From Mangifera indica (lineage: Eukaryota > Streptophyta > Magnoliopsida > Sapindales > Anacardiaceae): 64,000 nucleotides of DNA. Shown here in pieces: positions 39,618 through 50,300 of this stretch (positions within the stretch are counted from its first letter, which is position 1; each line of letters opens with the position of its first letter). Where the stretch lies: positions 2,108,001 through 2,172,000 of the forward strand of contig NC_058137.1 in NCBI RefSeq assembly GCF_011075055.1. Direction: 5' to 3'. The notes beneath the pieces are model-generated. The model had not been told where the DNA came from, searched no databases, and worked only from the letters and a program-made list of their open reading frames with translations. The translations under genes were made by a program, and so were the position numbers.

Positions 39618-41518
39618 ATGACGACATCGATCCCCTTCCCAATCGACGACAAAGACCTAGACGACGCCGCATTATGGGCTGTTATCGACTCAGCCGCAGC
39701 TTCACACTTCTCGAAATCTCTCAAACCCCTCGCCGTCAAGTAACCTAACTATCAATACCCATCCACCTCGATCTCCCACCCTTCTTCACCTCCAAACCCT
39801 AAAAACCATCACCACCACCACAACCGCCGGCAACAATACATCCATAACAGTGATCATCATCGACATGTACAGATTGTTGACGCAAATAATCGGCTACAAA
39901 ATATGGCAAGAACGCGCGCGTCGGAATTCAGTGAGAGTAGTCCTTTGATTCTGGTGCAACGAACCCCGTCAATTCCACATGCGTATTCATCTCCAGAGGC
40001 ATATTTATTGCGGGGAATTAGGTCGAGGAATGAGGTGCAGCAGCATGATGTTGTGAAGCATAGCTTGTCTGGAATGTTTCCTTCTATTTCTGTATTTAAG
40101 GAGTACCAAAACTCAGCTATGGCGGTACTTAATTAATATTTTTTTGGTAATTGATCTCGCTTTTAGTATTTTTGCTTCAGTTAGTAGTTAATATCTGAAT
40201 TTGATCAATTCATTTTTTCATTTGGTAAGTAAGGCGTTCTTCGAAGTCGATGAATGGTTTTGATTTTAGGAGAATCTGAGATGACCTTCCCTTAGGTCAG
40301 GGGAAAGTTACGATGAGTTCCAAAAGTTGTTAAATTGCAAGGAGATAACCCTCATGGACAAGCATATTAATCAGAAAGATCGTCAAATCTGAGGCGTATT
40401 AACATAATTTAAGAAGAAATTTTCATTTTAATTATTGGCCTTGAGAGAAGACCACTTTTAATCCAATAATTTTGGGTGTAACTGACGCCTTCCCTAAACC
40501 TTAGGTTAGTTAATCTAAATATCACTTGATTCTTAATGTGCTGTTTTATTTTTTGAATTATTTAAAATTATGGGCAAAGGTACTGGATGCTGTCGTGAGA
40601 GTGTCATATAATAGTTGTGGCAAGCTTGGGAAATTCAAGTTCATAAATGGTACTTTGCTATATAATAGAAGATTACTTTTTGTTTAATTGGTGTTTCAAT
40701 CATATGTTGTTGTTGTTGTCTTATTCAATGAACAGATACTGGAGAAATCTGATTATACATTAATTTCTGAGAACCCTTTCATAAAAAAATAAGGTAAATA
40801 ATCTGATTATACTTTAAATTTCTGGGAACCCTTTAATGATGGATGCCAGTTTATAGGTTTGTATATTTGTATTATTTATAGGTTAGAGGAAGATATCATT
40901 TGACCTCAATCTCTCCTATGAAATCAAAGACAAGACTATTGAATTTGATGAAAACCGTAATGTTTTGCGAGCTGAATTTGTGGTTCGGGTGTTTATGCAG
41001 TATGTTCTCTTGGCAGTTTTTTGTTTAAAGGTCATAACTTAGAAAAACATTTGGCAGTAATTTGTTACTGTTTTACTTATCTGCATTGCTGTTTGTGGAT
41101 ACTAGTGGTGGCAGGTTCTCAGATGGATGGGGCTCGTGTGATCAACGTGAGAAAAGATCTTTAAAACCAAATCACGATATCCCGAGTACAGCAGAAACGA
41201 GAGCCAAAAATAAAGCATGCCAGGTAGATCGTCTCCCTGCACGGCCATTCCAGAATTTGCTACTAGTGTCAGATAAATGTTGCCAATTGCTTATTGATTC
41301 CACTGTCATCTTTCTACGTTTTCAATCAAGTTAGACTGAGCCTTACTTCTTACTCAATTCAGCCATAAACTTATTACAATCAAGTTAGACTGGCATTTTC
41401 TGATATCAGTAAAATTTTTATTTCCGCAGCTGAACATGACAAATCTGTATTTACTCATTTACAGGATCTGCTTGGAATCGGAGAATATCGGCCTGGTGTG
41501 AACCAGATTCGGAAATAA
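39618..41518 (+). pseudogene. Five-exon gene with three nonsense codons; family not recognised
   Basis: Exons 39618-40124, 40736-40793, 40882-40999, 41106-41223 and 41465-41518 all have GT-AG borders and keep one frame, which would give a product of about 284 residues. Within it lie TAA at 39741, TAA at 40790 and TAG at 40884, the last where a Trp (TGG) would suit RKISF. The N-terminus MTTSIPFPIDDKDLDDAALW is acidic and the middle is His/Asn/Pro-rich. The second half looks globular and conserved: AILEKSDYTLISENPFIKK, EIKDKTIEFDENRNVLRAEF, GGRFSDGWGSCDQREKRS, KPNHDIPSTAETRAKNKACQ and DLLGIGEYRPG. The HDIP...ETRAKN.A pattern resembles a small nucleic-acid-related fold seen in microbes, but I cannot name the family. 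Most likely a recent pseudogene. Confidence 0.7.
40747..40836 (+). repeat. Partial duplication of pseudogene exon 2
   Basis: ATCTGATTATACATTAATTT at 40747 is repeated with small changes at 40801 (ATCTGATTATACTTTAAATT), both followed by TCTG(A/G)GAACCCTTT. The second copy falls in the following intron. Confidence 0.75.
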
Positions 41519-42774
41519 ATATTCATTCTTTGCCTCAAATTATTGATTCTGTTCGCTGAATTTTCTGTTAATTACTTTATAAGAAATTATCATACTCCGT
41601 GGCTTTAACATAAATTTGATAAGAGTAAAACTAGGATTGGATCCGAGTCAAATTTGAGCTCGATTTAAATAAGAGCGAAATAAGCTCAGCTCAAACGAAA
41701 ACTTATATTAGTTGTTCACACAATTAGAGAGCCCCCTGTAAGTTTGAAGCCATTCATGTATTTTTCAGCCACTGTTGTAATGAAGTGCTCTGTAGTTATA
41801 CAAATGTCCAACACTGGAAGGTTCATTATCTCCAGTGTTGAAGTGGTGGGGACCCTTTTTTTATTGTTATTCATTAGTTTGAAAATTCGGGACATACCGT
41901 GGCCTGATTGGCCGGAGCTTTTACTAAATAAAACAGGGAGATCAGAGCCTGTTTGTGGACCAAAATGAAAAGGTGGCCCTCGCAATACAGGAAGAAATAG
42001 TTTATGTACACCAAAGCAAAGTAGATCCTTTCTCTTTCCATTGTTATGTTATGTTTCTTTTAACGGCCTCTCTCCCTTTGGGACCTTTTTTTACTACTAA
42101 AATAACAAGCCTCTGTGTGGACAACCAACCCCTGCACCTTTTAGAGAAATGTCTTCAAAGTCCCTAATGCCTAATTCATTTTGTGCAAAAGAATTTGAAG
42201 TATCAGAGATATTATCTATGAGATAAATAGTATTATCTATGGAATAAATTATATAATCAAAAAAATTTAAATTAAATTATTAAACTAAAACTTCAATATA
42301 AATTCAACCTTAAAAAAATAGATAAATGTCAATATTTATGAACTAGGGGAGGCTGGCTTTGTACTTGCACGAGGATGTTTTGGTCATATTAGGAAAAGTG
42401 TATCCCGTATCCTTCATTTTTCCTTTCTCTCTGCCCGGTACAAAATGAATCCATTCTATCTCCTTCCTTCAATCTACTAAACCAGAGAGCCCCAAATTGA
42501 ACAAACGGTAATATGTCACTTTCACTTTCTCTCTGCTCTATATTTTGTGTTTCTTTCTCTCTTTACAATGCCGCTGGGCGGCATGTGAGAGGAGCAGACG
42601 CTTCTGCATTCTCTGAATAAAGCTATGGTGTATTGCTGTTATTTTTGGTTTAGAATAGAGCTTGAATGATGATGAAATTGACACTTATTTATCTACTGTA
42701 GCCTCGCTGGACTTTTCTTTCTACATCAAACGTTTACATCTAGTAATTCTGTAAGTTCTTGGAGCTGAGGACCC
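41519..42774. other. Intergenic; promoter of the following gene
   Basis: A short copy of the dispersed TTTGAGCTCGATTT-type repeat lies at about 41630-41705. Frames at 41716-42167 carry no recognisable domain. From about 42410 a pyrimidine-rich stretch (CTTTCTCTCTGC, TTTCTTTCTCTCTTTAC) is probably the 5' leader of the gene starting at 42775. Confidence 0.5.
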
Positions 42775-44076
42775 ATGGCTCAACAACAACAGGTTCCCAT
42801 TTTTTTTTTTTTTTTTCTCTTTAGCTTTTCTTAAAGGTTTATGATTTTAACACTGAACCCATTTGTTGAATTGTTACGGCAGGAAGATGGTTGGCCTCTT
42901 GGCCTTAGACCACTGAACGCAAGAGTTGGGTTTGTGAGAAACCGCAATTTATCCGGATCAGTTTCTTTCAGTACTTTGCTCTCTGGTTCCCGCACTTCCC
43001 TCACAGACTCTTCTTCAGATCTTGAAACTGAGGTCACTTCTTCTTGCTTTCAACTAATCTGTATTGAAGCTTTAACTATGATTATGATGAGTGCCTTGAA
43101 CTCATTTCTGTTTCTTGGGCCGTCTTCAATTACCTTCAAAACGTTTTGGAAAGTGTACTGGATCCTGATGAATTTCTGTGTTTGTTCACATTGATTTCTT
43201 GCAATAATATGTCTTTTTGTTTGGTTTTCTTAGTCCATTTCATTCACCACCAAAGGCAACTTAAAACCCACTTTACTCTTTCCACGTGGTCCGTATGATG
43301 GTGTTTTTGACTCTGTCGCTTGCTTCCACTGCTCCCTAGAGAATTCAGCTCTTTCTTTGCATTAAAATATGCAAATGTGTTTCTTCTTCTCATTCTCGTA
43401 CTTAATGATGTAACATGAAATGACAACAAAAGGAAGATACCAACAAGATCTTGGATCCTCCGCTTGTTGATACGTTAATAAAAGTTGTATGTCAGGCGAT
43501 TTGGCCTGTGAAAGAACATAGGCTCCCAGAACATGGGCTTAACTGAATTATTATGTTTCATGTTATTAATTTCTGTATGTAAAATCTTTCTGTGTTTGAT
43601 TTCAGTCCACTGGATCTTTCTTCCATGAGAAGAGCATTACGCTTGGGAACCTCATTGGTGTTTCTAACATTCTGGAGCTCTCGCAAAGATCGATGAGGAG
43701 AGCAGCAACAGAAAGCTTAAGAGACCAGAAGAATTACAAATCCAAGACTTGGTTGTTTTCACTCTGCTCAAAGCTAAACACTGATGCTGTGAACACAAAC
43801 AACACTCCATCTCTTGGTCACTTTCTTGAAGTGGAAAGGAGAGCTGCCAGCAATTTTAGAAGGAATCAGAATGTAGCCATCTATGAACGTAATGATTTCT
43901 CATCAGCGTCAAATCCAAATTCTCTACTTGCTGATGGCCAAATTGCAACTCATTCAAATGCTTCATTAGGTACAGACAGTGAGACAGGATCCAACAGAGG
44001 ACTGTTGGAACATGGAAATGGATCTGGAGCTCCATTGTTGTTTTCATGTATCCGAGGACAACTTGTTGAACGATGA
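42775..44076 (+). CDS. Plant-specific protein of unknown function
   Basis: Exons 42775-42792, 42883-43032 and 43606-44076 join to 639 nt, or 212 residues, with GT-AG introns. The first exon encodes only MAQQQQ. Conserved-looking blocks are EDGWPLGLRPLNARVGFVRN, a Ser-rich run (SGSVSFSTLLSGSRTSLTDS), STGSFFHEKSITLGNLIGVS with ILELSQRSMRR, KSKTWLFSLCSKLNTDA and NTPSLGHFLEVERRAA. I recognise this order from a small land-plant family of unknown function. No signal peptide, membrane span or catalytic motif is visible. The Ser/Thr-rich, basic composition suggests a regulated, partly disordered protein. Confidence 0.8.
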
Positions 44077-44275
44077 ATTCTCATTGAACGTGCTCTGTTT
44101 CAACTCCTGAGAGTTCTTTCTCGCTTGTTTTTATATTTGGGTAATTTTGCTGAAAGTTATGCCTTCAAGTTTCACTGATTAATAGTCTTAAGAATAGAGA
44201 TTGTTCTAGGGTTATCTATTCAGATTTCTTGGTGGATCTCTTACTCTCACTTTCAGTCTTTCACATTTAAGCTGA

Positions 44276-44506
44276 CTATTTTTCTTTCCCAAAAACTGTC
44301 CTTGCTAAACCGTTGAGACTGAATCCAACCACCACCGAAGTTGTTGCCTTGGCCATGAACCCTGCATTCTTCACCAACCTCTCCAATGTTGCCAACATCC
44401 TTCCCAGCCTCCCTACGTTTGGATCCAATGCCACATCAGTCGCAAGGCACAACACTGCATTGACCAACGTGTTCTTATCTTGCTTCGTGAAAAGTGCATA
44501 AGGCGA
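44276..44506 (-). pseudogene. Orphan coding-like fragment, family not recognised
   Basis: A 63-codon minus-strand frame (44276-44467), open a further dozen codons upstream, reads ALFTKQDKNTLVNAVLCLAT, then DVALDPNVGRLGRMLATLER and ends near LNGLARTVFGKEK. The composition is protein-like (alternating hydrophobic and charged, few rare residues) and unlike the surrounding AT-rich DNA. There is no start, promoter or neighbouring exon that I can see, so it is more likely a gene relic than a functional gene. Confidence 0.35.
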
Positions 44507-44850
44507 TACCCAACACCGATAGCCGTCATAAAAATAGTAACTAGTCGGCTTGAATCTAGATTTGCTACCTCCATTTTAATTCAACAAAGAAGTTGAAGCC
44601 GACAACTCATGAGACACGTCCATGGATTCTTAGGAACCTCTCGAACTTCGCTCTCAACTCTTATGAAAACTATTTTTGCTTTAGCCACGACTTTCACTCA
44701 TGGGGTGTATTTGGTTACAGCATGTTAAAGATTAGTCTAATACAAAAACTATTTTTATTTTAACCACGAATTTCACTTTTAAGGTGTTTTTGGTTAGGTG
44801 TATTAAATATTAATTTAGTAATTTATTTTTTATTAATTATATTATTTTAT

Positions 44851-45096
44851 CTAATTTATAAATAATAAAAATTTTTAATAATATTCTATTATTAATAATG
44901 ATATGATAGATAATATAACGGATGATCTGATTATCATCTCTATTTTAAATATTAAAAAATTTTATCACTTAAGTTTTTTTGTCTAGTTTATAAATAATGA
45001 ATGATTTCAGTAATTTTCTATTAACAATGGTGATATGGCAAATAATATAGGGGATAATCTGATTATCACCTTCATCTCAGGTATTAAAAGATTACT
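44851..45096 (+). repeat. Two diverged tandem units of about 132 bp
   Basis: CTAATTTATAAATAATAAAA at 44851 is echoed by CTAGTTTATAAATAATGAAT at 44983, and both copies run into (G/A)GATGATCTGATTATCA-like sequence. The surrounding 44730-45380 is AT-rich and looks like a decayed transposon. Confidence 0.6.
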
Positions 45097-45480
45097 AAGT
45101 AAATATTCATTTTATTATAAATATATCCGTATTTGTTAATTTTTTAAAGGTAAAAATAATATTATTTTTAATTAATATAATAAATAAAATAAAAAAATAT
45201 TTTAGAATAATTATATTTAAGAGTATTTAAGTAAAATAATATACTAATATTTTTTTATTATTTCTAATCAAACAAAATAATAATTTATCAAATTTTATCA
45301 AACATAATAATAATTTATACTTAATAATCTTTAAAATAATTTATATTCCAAATAATGTTTTAATTTTAATAATAAAATATTTTTTAAACTAAATATCTTC
45401 TTAGCTTACAAGAAAAATGTCTTATCATACGTGATCTCAACGTCAATGACTCTGCTTGGACCAATCTAAAATTTATCATT

Positions 45481-45656
45481 TGGGCTCATGTTCTCTGGCC
45501 CGGGACAAGGGACAGATTGTGGCGAGGTTTGTACCCAAAAAGAAAAAACCCACCAAAACGAGAAGCTGAAATTAACGCCATTTCACTTTCGCCGCGAAAT
45601 CACTAAAACCCTAGAAAAAACCAGACAGATTTTACTACCCTTCACTGCAGTGAGCC
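45481..45656 (+). promoter_or_regulatory. CBF5 promoter with telo-box and site II-like motif
   Basis: A telo-box AAACCCTA occurs at 45606-45613, 44 bases before the start codon. A TGGGCT (site II-like) lies at 45481-45486. This pairing is well known upstream of plant genes for ribosome biogenesis and translation, which fits the product. The transcription start is not visible. Confidence 0.6.
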
Positions 45657-47396
45657 ATGTCCGAGGTCCAAGTTTCTCGTTTAGAGAAGAAAAAGAAGAA
45701 GCATCAACGTTCAAAGGACAAAAACACCATGGACTTTGATCCCAACTCAAGTCAAAATGACTCCACCGACTTTTTGATAAAACCCCAGAACTTCACTCCC
45801 CCAACAGACACATCTCAATGGCCAATCTTGTTAAAAAACTATGACCGCCTCAATGTACGAACTGGCCACTACACTCCTATTCCCGCCGGTTTCTCTCCTC
45901 TCAAGCGCCCTCTTACCGAATACTTAAGGTACGGTGTCCTCAATCTTGATAAACCCGCTAACCCGTCTTCGCACGAGGTTGTTGCGTGGATCAAACGCCT
46001 TCTACGCGTTGAAAAAACCGGTCACAGTGGTACTTTGGACCCCAAAGTGACCGGAAACCTTATTGTTTGCATTGATCGAGCCACGCGTCTTGTTAAATCT
46101 CAGCAAGGGGCGGGTAAAGAGTATGTTTGTGTTGCAAGATTGCATAATAAAGTGCCTGACGTAGCAAAAGTCGCTAGAGCACTTGAAAGTTTAACTGGAG
46201 CTGTGTTTCAGAGGCCTCCATTGATTTCGGCGGTTAAAAGACAACTGAGGATTAGGACTATATATGAAAGTAAGTTGCTTGAGTATGACTCTGACCGGCA
46301 TTTAGTTGTTTTTTGGATATCTTGCGAGGCGGGTACTTATGTGAGGACTATGTGTGTGCATTTGGGTCTGATTCTTGGCGTTGGTGGTCATATGCAGGAG
46401 CTAAGGCGAGTGAGGTCTGGGATTATGGGAGAGAATGATAATATGGTAACGATGCATGATGTGATGGATGCGCAATGGGTTTATGATAATTATAGGGATG
46501 AGAGTTATTTGAGGAGGGTTGTTATGCCGCTTGAAGTGTTGTTGACTAGTTATAAGAGATTGGTTGTGAAGGATTCAGCTGTGAATGCGATTTGTTATGG
46601 GGCAAAGTTGATGATTCCAGGGCTGCTGAGGTTTGAGAATGATATTGAGGTTGGAGAGGAAGTTGTGCTAATGACTACAAAAGGGGAAGCAATTGCATTG
46701 GGGATTGCGGAGATGACTACTGCAGTGATGGCAACTTGTGATCATGGTGTAGTGGCAAAGATTAAGAGGGTTGTGATGGATAGGGATACTTATCCAAGGA
46801 AGTGGGGATTGGGGCCTAGAGCCTCAATGAAGAAGAAGATGATTGCAGAAGGGAAATTGGATAAGCATGGAAAGTCAAATGAGAATACTCCTGTGGAATG
46901 GTTGAGAAATATGGTTTTACCAACTGGTGGGGATTCTGTGGTTGCAAGCCTTGCAGCTGAACCCGCTGAGGTGGAAAAGGAAAAGAAGAAGAAGAAGAAA
47001 AGCAAGGATGAGGAAATTGGGGATGGTCATAAGCGCAAATTGGATGAAATCACTGACAGCCTTGTTCAGGTTCCTGCTAAGAGAATTAGAATTGGAGAAG
47101 AAAAAGAGGAATTGAGAGGTGAGAAGACAAAGGACGAGGAGGTGGGGTTTGAGGTTGAGGTTGGAAAGAATGAGAAGAAAAAGAAAGAGAAGGATAAAGA
47201 GTACGGAGATATGGTTTCTTCAGAATTGGACACAGTGAAGAAGTCTGAGAAGAAAAAGAAGAAGAAAGACAAACAGGTGTCGGATGCTGATGCCCAATTG
47301 CCTTCGGGCATTGATAATAGTGAAGGTGATGGAAATGCTGATATGACTAAGCAGAAGAAGAAGAAAAAGAAGAGCAAAGATGTGCAAGAAGAATAG
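45657..47396 (+). CDS. CBF5: H/ACA RNP pseudouridine synthase, dyskerin/CBF5 (NAP57)
   Basis: A single 579-codon exon. Dyskerin is the catalytic subunit of nucleolar H/ACA snoRNPs, which pseudouridylate rRNA and snRNA and assist telomerase. After a basic N-terminus comes the DKCLD segment ([20 protein letters not shown]), then the TruB-type catalytic domain with [13 protein letters not shown] holding the catalytic Asp128. Next come [14 protein letters not shown] and [13 protein letters not shown], then a PUA domain at about 296-370 ([33 protein letters not shown]). The tail from about residue 435 is dominated by Lys/Glu blocks ([23 protein letters not shown]), which act as nucleolar-localisation signals. 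Length and lack of introns match plant orthologues. ATG at 45657 is preferred over the internal Met at residue 25 because a basic N-terminal extension is normal. Confidence 0.98.
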   Translation: MSEVQVSRLEKKKKKHQRSKDKNTMDFDPNSSQNDSTDFLIKPQNFTPPTDTSQWPILLKNYDRLNVRTGHYTPIPAGFSPLKRPLTEYLRYGVLNLDKPANPSSHEVVAWIKRLLRVEKTGHSGTLDPKVTGNLIVCIDRATRLVKSQQGAGKEYVCVARLHNKVPDVAKVARALESLTGAVFQRPPLISAVKRQLRIRTIYESKLLEYDSDRHLVVFWISCEAGTYVRTMCVHLGLILGVGGHMQELRRVRSGIMGENDNMVTMHDVMDAQWVYDNYRDESYLRRVVMPLEVLLTSYKRLVVKDSAVNAICYGAKLMIPGLLRFENDIEVGEEVVLMTTKGEAIALGIAEMTTAVMATCDHGVVAKIKRVVMDRDTYPRKWGLGPRASMKKKMIAEGKLDKHGKSNENTPVEWLRNMVLPTGGDSVVASLAAEPAEVEKEKKKKKKSKDEEIGDGHKRKLDEITDSLVQVPAKRIRIGEEKEELRGEKTKDEEVGFEVEVGKNEKKKKEKDKEYGDMVSSELDTVKKSEKKKKKKDKQVSDADAQLPSGIDNSEGDGNADMTKQKKKKKKSKDVQEE

Positions 47397-50300
47397 TTAA
47401 CATGAACACTTTAATGTGTGCATATATGCATCTGTCTTAGTCTCAAATGAATATTTGATAGTTCCTTCAACTCTGTTATGTATTTTCTGAATGACCGCAG
47501 AAGTTTTGCTGGTATTTGTAGATGGTTTACACGGTTAATTCAGTATCTTCATCAACATCATTTTATTTGTTTCTTGTTTAATTTCCCAATTTCTCATGCA
47601 TAATATGTGTTACTTTTATAATGAGTTTATTTAGTTAAAAGAATAAATATGCAAGCATTTATGTAAAAGGTGATTAAAGTTTTTGCAACATTGAGAAAAG
47701 TTATTAACGATTGAAAAGAGTTTTTGAAGACATTCTTAGTGTCTTTCTGAGTATCTCCCAAAGGCCAAAAGGTCCAACGTGCCTAGGCAAAACAGGAGCT
47801 TGCTGCTTGCACATATCTTTCGTGAACAAGGTGGGCAAGGTGAGCCCCAACCCACATTGGGGCCCGAAGATCGGCCTGTATCTCTTATGATTGATATTCT
47901 ACAATTTGGGGGATGAAACAAACCCAAACCCATATTAATTTGGTGTTACTATATGTAGTTTGAATTCTTGTAAGAGTCCAAGTCCATGAACATTTATGTC
48001 TGAATAATCAGATGAGGATTCAAAGTTAGAATCTCCAACAGAATCCATATAAAATGTTAAGTTTAAAGAACTGTAGATAAAAAGATTTAGAATAAATGAG
48101 TGTACAAGAACCAGTCAACTTCCCTTGAATTGAAATAATATTTTCCATCGCTAGTTTAAGTTTGGTGAAAATTTTTTCCAATAGATGAAAATGCAACAAA
48201 GAGACTGGACTTTGATTCTGATGATGGACAACCAATAAATCTATGCTTGACCATGCACAAATTACAGCATTACTATGTAATTAATTGTCAAGTGATTTTT
48301 TCTTCAATAAAACTATGCATATACACTTGTGATATATAATTTTAATATATAAATAATATGTCGTCATGTAATTGGATAATTGTAAATTAAAAATAAAGTA
48401 ACACTCAAGTACGTTATGACATATTATATGTATATCTAAATTGTGTATCAAAAGTGTATACTCATAACATTGCTCTTAATTAACAAGTAAGATGTGTTTA
48501 AAAGCTTAAAGATAACCAATAAATATAAGTAGGAGACATGGATTAACTCATTGGCAAAACTTTGTTATTATAAGTTAAAATTCTTGAATAACCAAACTAA
48601 GAAACGGCACCCAATAAAGTGCCAAGTTATAGGAATAGCGACTAAATTCCATATAATATGAAGGATCATGCATAGAGTAATTTAAAATTTAAATTGTAAA
48701 AAATAAAATTGTAACTTCTCTTCCTCATCTTGTAAATATAAAATAAGGGACCATGCAAAGAGGAGAAGATGAAGGCAAGCTCAGTGCTTCCTCACGCAAG
48801 CATCCATTCCATTCATAAACAGGCACATAACAACAAAAATAAACACCCAGCTAGAACCCATTTATATCTGTCAATCAAAGAGCACCGAGCCAAGTTCTTC
48901 ATCAATTCCAGTTAAATATATTTCTTGATCACTGATAGGCAAATCACAATGAAGAGAGTTTAATCATTTGTTTTGCATGAAGACGACACAGCACTTTGCC
49001 ATACCATAGTGCAAAATGCTTCATCTTTCTTCTTTTTCATTTAGTGTATTGTTTTACAGAATTGAAGCCACTGTTTCCATGCCTCTTAATTAAAATAAGG
49101 TGACTTCTAACTACTCTGTCATTGAAGAATAAAATATTAAATGTGACTATTATTATATTTAGGGTTCATGAATTCTATATATATATGGAATCATTTTAAT
49201 TTCTAATAAAGTTTTTTCATGATGAATGCCAGACATATTACCAATATTCAATTCTAAACACATGATTCAATTAAGCTCATGAAAATTGAAGAATCATATT
49301 CTCCAGTACTTGAGAGAATTCATATCAATATTATTACTAAATCAGAAGTTTTTGCTTTATACATATATAGAATTCACACACACGTGCTACATCTTATGTG
49401 AAACATTGAACAATAAATAGCAAGGCTAGCTCATTCATTAGAGCTTAAGTACTAGGAGCTAATAATTCATCTTTAATCCGACGGCATATATTCTTCCAGC
49501 ACAGTTGATCGATGTGATATGGTTAATTCTATGGCTCTTTGGGCACATGAAAAGTGACATCTTAGGATGCTGCTACCCTTAAAAGTGATTTGTCTTCCAA
49601 CTTTGATTAGCTAAAGTGGAGACTCAAAATGCAGATCTCTTTCTTTTAACCCTAATTAAATTCCCAGCAGTCTATATCAGTGGAGATGGCGATGTTTGAT
49701 TAAGACTGAGCAGAAGCCCGCATATTCTTAACCAAGTTAAGGAAAGCACAGTAGAATTTATAAGATTGTTAAGGAAACTAAAGCTCATCTAGTGAAGTGG
49801 GGACAAGAAAATTATTTACAGAAATGAATGAATAGGGCGAGGGAATTAATGGAATCTATGCATGTGTATGATTAAGCACATGTGGGAGAACGTGAAGACC
49901 CAGAGAAGAGATTGGAATCTGAGTCTCTTACTTTCATTCTCCACCTCTTCACTCAGCTCATCTAGAGAGAGATAACATGTTACATAACAAGGACGTTATA
50001 AAAGTGAAAGCTGCTTGCTGCTATAAATTACACAGAGAAATTTCACACAAATCCATGTGGGTATTTATCAATATCAGAAGCCATTGAACACACTTCAATA
50101 TGATCATTGAGATTAGGCTTGGATTTCCGAGCCCATTCTTCTTCGTACTGTAGTGAATTTTCTCTTTATGTCTTTTTATAGAACTTAATAATGCACAACA
50201 AGTTACTCAGAAAAAATATTATTGGAGATGACCGACCGACCAAACTATGCGATTATTATTGCTATTCTGTCAATCTATGACTGATTTTAAAGGGAGAGAT

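Noticed and set aside
46790..47377. Minus-strand frames rich in Phe/Ser opposite CBF5
   Set aside because: They are antisense shadows of the lysine-rich tail of dyskerin.
49880..50060. Candidate non-coding RNA or microRNA precursor
   Set aside because: The base composition stands out slightly, but no known microRNA sequence or clear long hairpin could be found by eye.
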